DNA of 64,000 nucleotides from Dryocosmus kuriphilus (GCA_038277395.1 CM076197.1:78477951-78541950); one strand, 5' to 3'. Positions 33,812-45,465 are shown, counted from the stretch's first letter. The notes: generated by a model not told the origin, from the sequence alone. Made by a program: numbers and translations.

Positions 33812-34395
33812 CACTGCCCTGCAAAAGTTTGGACTCACTTAGAAAAATCGTTTTTTTTTTGTATTTATCGCTTTAATTATCGTACCCAGACAGTTTCATA
33901 CAACGTATTTGTTTAGAATAACATTTTATTAATAAGTGATAAACATTTACTTGTGATATTCTTGATTTTTTTTCTGGAAAAAATTGAGAAAATCAATCCA
34001 GCCGTTTTTCATCAATATGTTGGCCTTTCGATTTGATGATTGCCCTGCCAATTCTGGGCATTCTTTCCACCAATTTCTGAAGTCTTTCTGGTCGCAATCA
34101 TTGGTGCGCATTTTGCAGTATCGATGCATTGAGCAAAAATTGATTCGAGGTAAAAAAATGTTGAAGTAATTGAAACTGATATATTTTAATATTGTTGATA
34201 TTTCAATATTTTAAAATAAACATACTTTGATACAATAAATAAATGATAATTAAAATAAAACGCTTAAAAGTTATCAATACAATATTGTTCTGAACAAATA
34301 CGTTGTATAAAACTGTCTGGGTACGATAATTAAAGTGATAAATACAAACAAAAAAACGATTTTTCTAAGTGAGTCCAAACTTTTGCAGGTTAGTG
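33812..34395. mobile_element. 584-bp Tc1/mariner-type MITE
   Basis: Begins CACTGCCCTGCAAAAGTTTG and ends with the inverse CAAACTTTTGCAGGTTAGTG. Inverted arms extend for about 110 bp, and TA flanks both ends (33810-33811, 34396-34397). The middle (33947-34129) may be a transposase relic, but I could not find catalytic motifs. Confidence 0.85.
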
Positions 34396-34411
34396 TATAT
34401 AATAATAATAT

Positions 34412-34474
<63 letters not shown>

Positions 34475-35143
34475 ATATTTATATATTTTTTATTTATATT
34501 TATAAACGAAGTGAAGGATTTTTAAATCAATTCAAGAGAATTCGATGAATATAAGTGAAAGTTGCCATTTGAATTGAAATGCAAATAAAGATAAATAAAA
34601 TTTAGCAGATTAAAAGAAAAACAAGGTGAATTTAAAAAAAATAGGAAAACTTTGTTTAAAATCTAAGTGAAACTACATTCCCCGGTAATAAGCGTTTAAT
34701 TCAGAAGCATTAAGAATTTATTCCTATGAATACGCGATTTTTCCTCCGTTTAAAAATCCCCCAACGGAAAAGGAAAAAGGTAAATCCTATTCCCATCAAT
34801 CGACTTAATATTTAACGGAAGCGTATTAAAAAGAATTAAAAAGTAGAAGAATGTAAAAGAAGGAATAGAAAAGCTTAAAATAATTTCACTTTGAGAAAGA
34901 TACATCGAATTGAAATTTATGGATTGTTTTCTCATTGATAAATATTTTGCGGAAAATAAAACATCTCTGTGAGGTGTGCCTACCGGTATAATTACAAGGA
35001 ATTAAGGCCATGTAAAAGGTAGGTCACGTGACGAAGCTAGCCCTGAATTCCTTTTGTCCCAAGTCATGTCCGCACGGAATAATAAATCACGTTGAAAATT
35101 TGGCACAGTAAAATACAAGGCACTAAGGAAGGAGCGTCTGGTC
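34396..35143. other. AT-rich non-coding stretch
   Basis: AT microsatellite to about 34480, then sequence rich in GAATT words resembling 33540-33660, which suggests the MITE and AT tracts interrupted one simple-sequence region. No gene seen. Confidence 0.5.
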
Positions 35144-35380
35144 CTAAATACTTACAATTGTAGAAAAAGTTTTTTTTTTTTTAATTAAGTAGTAACACCG
35201 ATTACCAGCCATGTTGTAGAACTTTCTTGCAGGACACTGCAGGCGATTTTCAATTTTGCAATTGGAGCACTTGTGGATAGTATCCATGAAACTTGGAACG
35301 AAAAAACACAAGCATTGATCACGAACTTTGTACGCAAAAAGTACAAACAATATTATTTGCACTTGTAATACAACAAACAA
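35144..35380 (-). pseudogene. possible LITAF-domain fragment
   Basis: The minus-strand frame has a hydrophobic stretch (LQVQIILFVLFAY) followed by CLCFFVPSFMDTIHKCSNCK. This resembles the second half of a LITAF domain, where a membrane-inserted helix precedes an H-x-C-x2-C knuckle. The first CxxC half is not found upstream. LITAF-like proteins sit on the cytoplasmic face of endosomal membranes. It could be an exon of a host gene, a pseudogene or a chance match. Confidence 0.3.
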
Positions 35381-36228
35381 AATTTTAAGGTTATAACTGA
35401 AGCCCGGCCACCTATCGGAGCATGTGGAGAACTTTAGCAGTCTTACAAAAAGTCAACAACATGTTGCCAACCGCGATGTTGCTTCTTTACCGACATAGTA
35501 AGAACGTGTACCTAGTGCAAAGTGCTTCCGTTGCTATTTATTATTTTTTTAATAAACTTTTGTTGCTCTGTGAATTCATGCTTTTGACAGACACTGTTCT
35601 TTTACATTTATTCAAATTTTTTCCAATTTTTTCCGCATTATTTTAGGTTTTATTTTTAAATACGAGTCAAAAAATATGGATCTCAGGACTGGCTTGGTCA
35701 CGTGACCCACTTAAAACACTTTCTCTTTTGGGGAATAGGAAACTATGCGGCGGTCGCTATGGAAAATAAGTGAATTAGTTTCGGAGATATCCTATTCTTA
35801 TAATGGTATTTTAGACAGATGGAAAAATCGCGCATTCAAAAGAATAAAATAATCTTCACTGTTACGCTTAAATCTGAAAATATTAATTTTTCTCTATTCA
35901 ACGCTTATTAGCGGCTCTACCCAAAGGTATCTTTACACTTTAAATTTGTCTTTTGGAATTGATTGTACAATATTAGTAAATAATTTATCCGCAAAAATTA
36001 AGATATTTCGCGGAACTGTTCTTTTAAAAATGCCATTTTTAGTAATTTGAGCCCATAGGTGTGTTTATTTCCAATTTTGCGCGATTTCAAAGTTGGCGCT
36101 CTAAATTTTTAAGCAATAGTAGCGCTCGTAACTGTAGCAACGTCATCGTACTATCATTTTTAAACAATGTTCAGTTGTTTCTTTAAATATCAACAGCGTG
36201 TACAATACGAATTATTTAGTTTAGTACA
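35381..36228. other. non-coding stretch
   Basis: No supportable gene or terminal repeat seen. Confidence 0.5.
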
Positions 36229-36520
36229 AAATGTTAAATGATCATGCATTCACGTACGATGAAAATCGGTTTAAAGTTTGTTTGTTATGTTTTTGTAAAA
36301 AGAAAAATATGTTTTTCAATTCAAAAAAAGTTAAAAAGTGATCGTGAAAATCTGTATGAAAACTATGTTAATAAAAATAGCATACCTGCAGCTTACGTGG
36401 TACGTTTAGGAGAGTTGTATATTTCGCAAATAAACATAATGAAAAAAAGAAAGAGCTTCCAGATTTAACGATTTTTCAAGACGTAGAACATACCAAATCT
36501 AGAAATTTTAGTCAATATGA
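36229..36520 (+). pseudogene. zinc-ribbon-like N-terminal fragment of a repeated gene family
   Basis: From ATG 36229 the frame reads through VCLLCFCKKKNMF, hits a stop, and continues in other frames through NSIPAAYVV and KKRKELPDLTIFQDV. The order CxLC, a Pro-x-x-(C) segment and ELPDL resembles a cysteine-rich N-terminal module that I associate with multicopy genes in invertebrate genomes. Second cysteine pair is lost. At least two frameshifts. Confidence 0.33.
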
Positions 36521-37379
36521 AAATTTATGAAATATATGATGAAAATAAATAAAATAAATAAATGTGAAAATACAAATTTGTGTATGGCTGTTTTAGTTCT
36601 ATGTTCTTCAGGTAATTCAGTATTTTGTGTATACGGATTTATGATAAGTTATGTATGTATTTCTATATATACACGGTATCCCATTTTAATTTATGGATGC
36701 AAATATCTCTTAAAATACTCTATCTATAAAAAAATGATTCAAACAAAAACTGTACAGTACATAGGGGATCATTTAAGGGTATTATTAATTTTGACCTTGA
36801 TGTCAATTTTGAAGGACATTTGAAGACCAAGATGATTTTTTGAAATGGAAATCCCTATTTTTGACTCCGGATTTGAAAAGAGCGGAAAATTTTACGTCAA
36901 AAATGTCTTATGAGAAATTTCCTTTTGTGACCTTAGAAAGGTCAAATATCAAGGTAAAGTGTCTAAAAACGGTCATATGCTCTTTTTTTAAATTAATTGA
37001 TTTTCTGAGAATAGCAAATGTTCAACATGCTTTTAACAAATCGATGGAATGTAAAAGTGTGAACCACCTTGAGCATCATGACCTGCAGGTAAATTGTCAA
37101 GGTCATTTAAAGGTTAAAAGTAAAAAAAAGCCTTCTAAAGAGAAGTCAAATGAAGGGCAACTGTTTAAAAAGCTCCTAGAACCTTACTTTTAGCGTTACC
37201 CGAAAACAACGACGTGGACGTAGTAAGTTCTGTTTCCTTTGGGGTGCTTATTTACCGTGAGTCCCCTCGCCTCTCACGTTTGGGCTGCTTGTTTACCGTG
37301 AGTCCCCTTGCCTCTCACAATGACTGTTATTGTTTCAATTACCCACGGAGTAACTATTCGAAATTTTCTCCGTTGGCTT

Positions 37380-37660
37380 CAAGACATAAACGTAAACGTC
37401 TTTCAAAATTTCCCACAGTTCTAAGCAAAGTTTCTCCCGGAATGGCCGCACAAGCTGTTCGAATTCGTTCTATCAGATCTTCTCTCGTCGTAACCCGTTT
37501 AGCAAAAACAACATTTTTAAGATATCCCCACAAAAAGAATCAGGTGATGTAAGGTCTGATGAGCAAGGGGGCCATTCAACTGGACCTCTCCGTCCGATCC
37601 ACCTACCATTGTAATTGTTATTCAAAAACTCACGAGCAGTTACTCCGTGGGTAATTGAAA
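37380..37660 (-). pseudogene. DDE transposase C-terminal fragment (IS630/Tc1-mariner superfamily)
   Basis: Reads REFLNNNYNGRWIGRRGPVEW, then PCSSDLTSPDS; a 1-bp deletion then shifts to LWGYLKNVVFAKRVTTRED and RTVGNFERRLRLCLEANG. The motif W-P-x-(R/C)-S-x-D-L-T-x-x-D-F-F-L-W-G-Y is the third catalytic acidic region of IS630-type transposases common in arthropods. Only about 90 residues of an expected 350 or so remain. Confidence 0.72.
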
Positions 37661-37661
37661 C

Positions 37662-37885
37662 GATAACAGTCATTGTGAGAGGCAAGGGGACTCACAGAGA
37701 ACAAGCACCCCAAACATGAGAGTCAAGGGGACTCACGATAAACAAGCACCCCAAACGTGAGAGAGCAAGAGAACTCACGGTAAAAAAGCAACCCAAACGT
37801 GAGAGGCACGAGTCTCACGATAAACAAGCACCCCAAACGTGAGAGACAAGGGGACTCACGGTAAATAAGCACCCCAAAGGAAACA
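37662..37885. repeat. minisatellite in the right foldback arm
   Basis: Five units of about 41-44 bp with consensus parts GTGAGAG, AAGGGGACTCACGGTAAA and CAAGCACCCCAAAC. The left arm has only two such units (37230-37320), so the copy number changed after the arms formed. Confidence 0.85.
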
Positions 37886-38090
37886 GAACTTACTACGTCC
37901 ACGTCGTTGTTTCCAGGTAACGCTAAAAGTAAGGTTCTAAGAGCTTGTTAAACAGTTTCCCTTCATTTGACTTCTCTTTAGAAGGCTTTTTTTTTACTTT
38001 TAACCTTTAAATGACCTTGACAATTTACCTGCAGGTCATGATGCTCAAGGTGGTTCACACTTTTACATTCCATCGATTTGTTAAAAGCAT

Positions 38091-38420
38091 CTAAATCTAA
38101 TCTAATCTAATTCAGCTAAAATGTATTCACTCGAATTCACCTTAATTTCACTGAATTTACTAACCAGTTTTGAGTAAACTTAAATATTTTTGTTTAGTTT
38201 AGCCTGAATTTATCTTGAGTTAAATTAAATAATTGAGTTGAATTTATCTTTAATTCACTCAGATTAATTCGAATTTACCAGTAATTCAATTTTAGTTTAT
38301 GTACTTGAATTCTATTGAGTTCTTTTGCGTGGATTTAGTTCAATATTCTGGAATTTCTCTTGAATTTACATTAATATTGATAGCTATTTGAATTCAATTC
38401 ATATTAAATTTGTCAATCAA
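38091..38420. repeat. cryptically simple TTGAATTTA-rich stretch
   Basis: Degenerate repetition of TTGAATT, AATTCA and TAATCTAA words, similar to 30690-30960 and 33540-33660. No gene seen. Confidence 0.5.
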
Positions 38421-38893
38421 AAAATTTATGGGTTTTAAACCTTAAGAAAATAAATATAAATAAGTTAAGCTAAGATATACGTTAAAAAAACAACCAATTT
38501 TTGCCCCAGTGTTATCTCAGCATTACTAAACGAACATCATGTTTCAAGCGATATGCGCCATTACGTGCCTGGCATCTTCGACGAGGGCGCAGCTCAAGTA
38601 TAATCAATCAAGAAGAAACTCCTAGGACATTGTAAGGAATTACTCAACCAAAAGGGAGCTTATAGATATCGAGCTGCGGCGAACCTGATGCAAGTTCTTG
38701 ATTTAACTTCGAAATCCATAGAGCTTTAACCACTGAAGATGTGTATGCTACCATCGGACAAATCCCTGACCTATCCGGAAGGATATCAGCGTTTCTTGTA
38801 AGTAAGCTAATCGGTTCTTATCTAGTCCAGATGGGAACTGACCTCCACTGAACTGCATCAGCCGACCAAATCGGTCTCACTTGGATCATCTTA
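38421..38893. other. left flank of the pogo-like element, unrecognised
   Basis: More balanced base composition than its surroundings and with open runs, for example TTEDVYATIGQIPDLSGRISA on the plus strand, but stops occur in each frame and I recognise no domain. It continues after the element at 43579. It may be a decayed retroelement or host pseudogene. Confidence 0.35.
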
Positions 38894-39820
38894 AAGGAAA
38901 CCCCCCGAGGTGTCCGTCTCCGATTTTCCTGAACTTTCGATATGTTGTAGAGGATTGAAAAATAAGAGACATGTATTTTTTTTATCGGCCCAATTCGATA
39001 TTAAAGGGGTCAAAACCGCCCCTAAATTTTACCCCCGAAATCGTTTTTTGTAAATATCTTAAGTTCTAATTAATGTTTTCAAATGAAACAAAATAGAAAA
39101 TACTTCTCTTTGAAGGATGAAACTAGCAAGTATAGTTTGATCCCCGGGGGTGGCAGCCCTTATTTTTTATTTCAGAAAAATCTTATTTTTAAAACTATTT
39201 TTGTGTATAATATTTGCAATAAAATTAATTAATTATTATAAAAATCGTTTTTGGACTCAAAATAAAAAATTTAAGTTGACTTGTTTCAGGGTTTTTGCAA
39301 ATAAAAGCGTTATTGGGGGTAAACAACCCCTGAGGCGCAGAATACTTTCGAACCGTTAAAATAAATATTTTAAGTTATACAATGCATAATTTCTTTTTAT
39401 TTGGGCTAACTTTTCTTCTATGGGCCCAATTTTCTATTAAAGGGGTGAAAATAACCCCTAAAAATCACCCCCAAAAACGGTTATTTCTAGATATCCCAAG
39501 TTCAGATTAAAATTTAAAAAGAAACAAAGTGGAAAATATTTCTATTTCAAATGCGAAATTAGCAATGGTAGTGTGATCCCGTAGGGTAGCAACCCTTATA
39601 TTTTATGTCGGAAAAACTTTATATATAAAAAATTATTCTTCTATATAATATTTGCAGTAAAATGAAATAGTTATTGTTAAAATTATTTGCAAGATTTAAA
39701 TTTAAGATTAAGGTTTGACGTGTTTCAGGGTTTTTGCAAATAAAAGCGCTTTTGGTGTAAACAACCCCTTTGGCGCGCAATACTTCGTTTCATTTAAATA
39801 AATATTTTGATATGCATGAT
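38894..39820 (+). repeat. left terminal inverted repeat of the pogo-like element
   Basis: Two tandem subunits, each with AAAGGGGT(C/G)AAA, ACCCC(C/T)(G/A)AAA and TTTTTGCAAATAAAAGCG landmarks. A third, degraded start of a subunit is visible at 39865-39915. Confidence 0.85.
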
Positions 39821-40534
39821 GTGTATATTCAGAATAATTATTCATGAATATTTTATTTATTTCAGATTAATTTTTTTATAGGTCCAGTTTTCTATTTAAG
39901 AAGTAAAAATCACTAACAATGAGTTTGACAATATAACATAAATAGGGGAATAAATAATTACATAAGTATATTTTCATTTTAGCTGCACAAATATTTGTAT
40001 GCAGAATTGCTGGCTTTCAAAAACTGATGTGAGCCAAGATTTAAATTAATTCTCTGATATATTTTAATCTTTATAGAAGTCCTTGATTGATAATTATAAT
40101 TTGCTTATAATTTTAGGATATTAATTTTTCCCTATTTAGGCATGTCACATTATATTTCATTTCTGCTTCTTCATAAATAATTATTCTTAAGTAAATATTT
40201 TACTCATTTCAATTTATATAGGTATATGAATAAGCGATTATTTGTTAGCCCATCTTGGAATCATGGATAAAAATAGCGAATTTTGCGGAGATAAAAACAT
40301 CCGTGCAAAAATAACGCGAGTGAGCCTGGAATCCGCAATTGCTTAATAACAGATCAGTTAGTCAGTATATTTTTGTCAATTCTGCTGCGAGGTACACGTT
40401 ATCGAGAGCCCGCGTTTTCTTAAAAAAATTAGTTTATCTTACAATAAATTTGATTATTTTATAAAAATTAAATAATTTAAAAATGAAGGTGAATCCTATC
40501 AACGTCATAAATTTATTATTGTCAACATTCTCGG

Positions 40535-42313
40535 GGCTTCAGATACCAGAAAGAAACATGAGATTTTCAAGAGCAATTTAAAAATTATGAAGTACAAGCA
40601 ATTGAAGATGACATATTTTTCAAAGAAGAAAAAGATAATGATGTTTGTTCATACGAGAGTGAAGACTTGAGCCTCGATTATAAAAAAAGTCAGTTGAATA
40701 TTGGAGATCAAGTAAAACTAATAAAAATCGTAGTATAAAAAGTGTTAAACATCGATTCAAGTTAGTTCATTCAGAATGGCAACTGCGTCGTTGGGCGAAC
40801 CAAATCAAGAAAGGTGGAACTTACAAGGAAAATGTATATCAGATTTCTGAATTTGTTTTAAGAAATCTCAAAGAATCTATCGAATCTGGTTATGTGATTC
40901 ACGATATTGTTATACGTAGGTGGGCTTTAGAAGCTAAACAAAATTTGGAATTTAATGATGTTAGATTTACTGCATCTGACCACTGGCTGCGAAAATTTAA
41001 GAAAGCTCACAGAATTGTTAGTAGAAAAATTAACAAATTTATAACAAAAAAAAAAAACTGTTGAAAACAAGGAAAGTATAAATCAAGAAGCCAGTAAATT
41101 TTTAGCAGACATCAAACCACTGATTTTAGAATTTGGAACTGATAATACCTTCAACGCTGATCAAAGTGGATTTCAATTAGAATTAAATTTTGGACGTACA
41201 TTAGCAAAAGAAGGAACAAAGACTGTCGAATGTGTTGTGCAATCTGTTTCATCGACAACACATATAGTTATACAATATTACCCACAATTAATGCTGCTGG
41301 AAAATTGCTCTCTCCATTATTTATAGTCTTAAAAGAGACTAAAGACGAATTCGGATCAATAATTCAACAAAATTTATTTCAACCAGATAACGTATATTTA
41401 ATGGCTTCTAAATCTGGAAAAATGACATCAGGTGAGTGAAGTAAATAAAGTGTAGGTACTTGTATTCGTAAAATTGTAGCTTATATCTTTAAACGTTTTA
41501 CTTGTAAACTTGTAATTTCAATAGGCTCATATTAAAAAATTTTTACAATTAGTTAAATATTTATAAAATAAGGTATTTTAACGTAAACTCCGAAAGTTAT
41601 AGAAAAGTTTTTGTAAATTATTAATAAATTTTATTATTATTTATCTTTGTTAATTTGATTTCATGTAAAAAACGTTATTAAAATTAGTGATGTAACGCAA
41701 ATAGAAATAGTTTACTGTAATGATCTGCGAAATTTATTTGTTTACAATTTATTTTCAGATAATAATTTTCGAAAATGGTTAAGGGATGTGTTTTTTCCAA
41801 ATGTTGGAAAAAACAGTTTGTTATTGTTAGATTCTTGGAGCGGATATTGCAAAGAAGTAGTAGAAAGAGAAAAACCTCATGATAAAAACATTAAACTTTG
41901 CAAAATTCCTAAAGGTACAACTGGAAAAATACAACCATTGGATGTGTTTGGCTTTCGAATATGGCAAATATTTTGTAAGACACTTTTCCGATAGCGTAGT
42001 TTTGTTGGATAAATATATAAGTTTGCATGTACGAAATAATGTATTTAAATTACAAGCTTTGGTGCACAATCATTTATCTTCTCCTCGATACGCAAATCTG
42101 TTCAAATACTCTTGGTATAAAAGCGGCTATATCGAAAACAAACCAAATGAATTTGTAAATCCGGTGGATTTTATCTTTGGTGGATTCCAAACTCATTGTC
42201 AAGTACCAGGATGTAAAAATATTGCTATTATAAAATGTTCATGGTATCAGAAATCACTGTGCTTGAAACATTTTTTTGAAGATTTTCATTACTGTTCAAC
42301 CTATAATGCTTAA
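40535..42313 (+). pseudogene. CENP-B/Tc5-type HTH and DDE transposase, nearly intact, one intron
   Basis: The order is an acidic N-terminal stretch, a CENP-B/Tc5 helix-turn-helix (FTASDHWLRKFKKAHRIVSRK), the first catalytic region (FNADQSGFQ), IN(A)AGKLLSPLFIVLKE, the second (LLLDSWSGY), and the third (GTTGKIQPLDVFGF). A C-terminal Cys/His cluster (CQVPGCKN ... CSWYQKSLCLKHF) follows; stop at 42311-42313. An intron with GTGAGT and TTTTCAG ends lies at 41432-41758 and keeps phase. Defects are few: an A-run indel near 41050, a 2-bp insertion near 41265 and a 1-bp shift near 41975. It would excise and insert DNA at TA sites. Confidence 0.82.
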
Positions 42314-42659
42314 ACAAAATTAATTGTGATAAGGAACAAACTGTAAGCTTGTTTGTATATTTCGTTGAATCTTTTTTGACATTTTGTGAAAATATACCTA
42401 TATTTTATTTTTAATAAAAAGTTATTATATAATAATAATAACATATGATATTTTATAATAATAAAAATTAGCTTCTATTCATTAGATCAGCCAATCATTT
42501 AACTCACCCATTCTTTTCCTGGTACCATCCTTTTTATTTACCTATAAGTACATGCAAAATACTCGAATTTAAATTGCACAATAAGTATAAGAGTTTACAA
42601 ACCACTTCATTAATGAGGTTATTTCGGTAAAAGAAAATGACACAAACATAAACTAAATA

Positions 42660-43578
42660 TATATTATACACATCAAAATATTTATTTCAATGGTACTAAT
42701 TGTAATATTCCGCACCCAAGGGGCTGCTAACCCCCAATAACGCTGTTATGAGAATAAAAACCCTGAAAAAAGTCAACTTTGATTTTTAATTTTAACAATA
42801 ATTATTTAATTTTACTGCAAATATTATATAAAAAAATAATTTTTTTTAAATAAAGTTTTTCCGACATAAAATATAAGGGTTGCTACCCTACGGGATCACA
42901 CTACCATTGCTAATTTCGCGTTTGAAATAGAAATATTTTCCACTTTGTTTCTTTTTAAATTTTAATCTGAACTTGGGATATCTAGAAAGAACCCTTTTTG
43001 GGGATGATTTTTAGGGGTGATTTTTACCCCTTTCATAGAAAATTGGGCCCATAGAAGAAAAGTTAGCCTAAATAAAAAGAAAATATACATTGTATAACTT
43101 AAAATATTTATTTTAACAGTTCGAAAGTATTCTGCGCCTCAGGGGTTGTTTACCCCCAATAACGCTTTTATTTGCAAAAACCCTGAAACACGTCAACTTT
43201 AGTTTTTTATTTTGAGCCCAAAAACGATTTTTATAATAATTAATTAATTTTATTGCAAATATTATATACAAAAATAGTTTCAAAAATCAGATTTTTCTGA
43301 AATAAAAAATAAGGGCTGCCACTCCCGGGGACGAAACTATACTTGCTAGTTTCGTCTTTCAAGGGGAAGTATTTTCCATTTTGTTTCATTTGAAAGCATT
43401 AATTAGAACTTAAGATATTTACAAAAGACGATTTTGGGGGTAAAGTTTAGGGGCGGTTTTCACCCCTTTAATATCGGATTGCGCCGATAAAAAAATACGT
43501 GTCTCTTATTTTTCAATCCTCTACAACATATCGAAAGTTCAGGAAAATCGGAGGCGGACACCTCGGGCGGTTTCCTGT
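42660..43578 (-). repeat. right terminal inverted repeat of the pogo-like element
   Basis: Inverse of the left repeat, including AACAACCCCTGAGGCGCAGAA-like blocks. Confidence 0.85.
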
Positions 43579-44169
43579 TAGTCGAACTTCGTCACAGCTA
43601 CGAGTCCTATGCTGGTCCAAAACTCCTTGGAGCTCCAGGGACAAGTAAATCGTCCCTATTCTTGATGGAAACAAATTAGGTTCAACTTGGAAAGAAATAT
43701 TATCTATACTCTGAAAGCAAAATAGGGTTGTCTAAATCCTAATCTGATTTGTTGTGGATCAATTTCAAGTACTTCTACAAGTATCATTTTTTCATATTCG
43801 AGGCTGAAGAATATGAAAGCGACCAGAAGGTTTTGATTGATCAAGAGAACATCGACATTTTCTTTAAGAATTCCAACAGAAAGACAAACTGAAGTCTTTT
43901 GATTAAATTTTACAATTGAACGATATGAGGACACTCTTCGAAGATTTTAGAAACCTGGACAAGTATACAATCAACAGGACAGCCTTCTTATCTCACATGA
44001 TGAACATCTCATGTATTTGAGGCAAACCTTTTCTGGATTGGACGCTAGTGTCATTAAGCTTTCAAAAGAAAACTTTCAAGGCTAATTTTCAAATCATGAT
44101 TACACCTCTAGTCTCTTCTAATCTTCTGCAACATCTTCATCAGCATTCTGGGACTTTGGTTTAAGAGGA
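43579..44169. other. right flank of the pogo-like element, unrecognised
   Basis: Continues the composition of 38421-38893. An open minus-strand run lies at 43704-43934 but shows no domain. No firm gene call. Confidence 0.35.
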
Positions 44170-44200
44170 GGGACCACAGATATTTTAAATGATTGAAATA

Positions 44201-45465
44201 CAGTCTGTTCCACAAGAAAGAATACGCGTTTTTTCGAAAAATTTTAAAGAAAGCTTTATTTTTCTTTTTTGACATGAAAAAACGCTTTAAAAGTTAGGGA
44301 GGACTTACCTTAATAAATGGTCCAATCGCCATTATTCTCGATAATGGCCTGGCATCTTCTGGGCATGCTCTCGACTAATTTTTCAGCATATTCTAAAGAT
44401 AGAGAGCGCCACACCTCTCTAATTCGTCGAGAGAGCTGCTTGAGGGTGAATACACGCCTTCCTACAAGTTTTCTCTTAACGACACTAGACACATTTTCAA
44501 TCGGATTGGCATCAGGAGATTGTGGAGGCCAGGCCAAGGTGACGACGCCATTTTCAGCTTTCCAGTTCTTGCAGAGGCGACTGCAATGTTTGGGATCGTT
44601 GTCCTCTTGAAGGATCCAAACCTCATTATTGGCTCCAAACATCTTTTCTGCAGACCTCAGAAGACCATGCTTGTAGATTTTGACCATTTTTTCCGCGTTC
44701 AGGTTCTCAGTGAACAGCTCTAAACAGCCAAAACCGCGCTGTGAGAAGCATCCCCAAACATGGATCTTTACTGGGTGTTTAACAGTTCGCTGGAGGAACC
44801 GCTCACCTTTGCCTGACCAGGCACGTTTTATTGGAACCCATGCCCAAAAGGATGCTTCGTCGGAAAAAATCACATTTGACCAATCGCGATCATTATTTTC
44901 CATAGCCCATGACAGCCGTTTTTGCATGTGCACTTCTGAGAGTAGGGGTTTCTGCCTCGTGCTACGGTACTGCATGTTTGCCTCAGCTAATCTGCGTCTT
45001 ATGGTGTTTATACTAACGTCTAATCCCTTCTCCGCTAGCTTAGCCTTGGCTTCGCGCAGCCGTAGAGTGGGGCTGCGCTTGAATAGTGCGATGATCCCCT
45101 TATCCTCCTTGCTGGACGTTGCTCGCGTTTCTCCTTTTCCTGGAAGATCGTCAACAGCTTTTGTGTCCCTATACCGCTCCACCCACTTTTGCACGAAGTA
45201 CTTAGACTTTTTAAGCACTTTAGCAGCAGCTGAGTATGAAAGTTTTGGTCCGTGTGCAATGCTGCACAAAAACACAGCTTCGAACCGTTTAGCGTATACT
45301 GCACTCATTGCGCAAACTTGTTCACAATCCGACACTTCGAATGAGACTGAACCAAATCGGCAGTTCCGCTCTTGCCCTTGAAACGTACAGACAGACCAAG
45401 AAAAAACGAAAAAAATCGTTAAAACTTTTCAAGAAAACGCGTATTCTTTCTTGTGGAACAGACTG
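44201..45465 (-). mobile_element. Tc1-like transposon copy 1, 1265 bp, complete
   Basis: Inverted ends begin CAGTCTGTTCCACAAGAAAG and extend about 35 bp or more. TA flanks both sides (44199-44200 and 45466-45467). One uninterrupted transposase gene fills the element. Confidence 0.94.
44310..45308 (-). CDS. Tc1-like transposase, uninterrupted
   Basis: 332 codons from ATG 45308 to the stop at 44310, the full length of the family. The N-terminus has a paired helix-turn-helix region (LSYSAAAKVLKKSKYFVQKW, then LRLREAKAKLAEKGLDVSIN) split by a basic linker LPGKGETRAT. Catalytic residues lie in VIFSDEASF (D150), LQEDNDPKH (D236) and DANPIEN (E271), with 34 residues between the last two, the DD34E spacing of Tc1. 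The open frame continues nine codons upstream of the ATG. No stop or shift anywhere, so recent activity is possible. An AATAAA-like signal was not verified. Confidence 0.93.
   Translation of the reverse strand: MSAVYAKRFEAVFLCSIAHGPKLSYSAAAKVLKKSKYFVQKWVERYRDTKAVDDLPGKGETRATSSKEDKGIIALFKRSPTLRLREAKAKLAEKGLDVSINTIRRRLAEANMQYRSTRQKPLLSEVHMQKRLSWAMENNDRDWSNVIFSDEASFWAWVPIKRAWSGKGERFLQRTVKHPVKIHVWGCFSQRGFGCLELFTENLNAEKMVKIYKHGLLRSAEKMFGANNEVWILQEDNDPKHCSRLCKNWKAENGVVTLAWPPQSPDANPIENVSSVVKRKLVGRRVFTLKQLSRRIREVWRSLSLEYAEKLVESMPRRCQAIIENNGDWTIY

Larger units (their letters stand above)
36668..38090 (-). mobile_element. foldback transposon with IS630-like transposase relic
   Basis: Arms 37010-37357 and 37638-38090 are inverted repeats sharing blocks such as GATGGAATGTAAAAGTGTG, ACCTGCAGGTAAATTGTC and ACCCACGGAGTAACT. 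They enclose a 280-bp loop encoding a transposase C-terminus on the minus strand. A likely left end begins CACGGTATCCCATTTTAATT near 36672; the right end is cut at about 38090. Formation by inverted duplication of one transposon end is likely. Confidence 0.72.
38894..43578 (+). mobile_element. 4.7-kb pogo/Tc5-like transposon with 920-bp terminal inverted repeats
   Basis: Ends AAGGAAACC...GGTTTCCTGT flanked by TA on both sides (38892-38893 and 43579-43580). Inverted repeats run about 38894-39820 and 42660-43578. Each consists of two diverged tandem subunits of about 440 bp, starting at the GGCCCAATT...AAAGGGGT blocks (38985 and 39420 on the left). A single transposase gene with one intron lies between. 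Such long composite repeats are unusual for this superfamily. Confidence 0.85.

Noticed and set aside
37662..37885. CRISPR-like array
   Set aside because: Units are directly adjacent without unique spacers and lie in a transposon arm; this is a minisatellite in a eukaryotic genome.
38091..38115. Telomere-like (TAATC)n repeat
   Set aside because: Only about three units, and not a TTAGG-type repeat; it is part of a longer simple-sequence stretch.
39150..39359. Open frame of 69 codons on the plus strand
   Set aside because: It lies wholly inside the left terminal inverted repeat of the pogo-like element and has no counterpart meaning in the right repeat.
44680..45381. 233-codon plus-strand open frame
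   Set aside because: It is the antisense shadow of the Tc1 transposase on the minus strand; copy 2 shows the same shadow.
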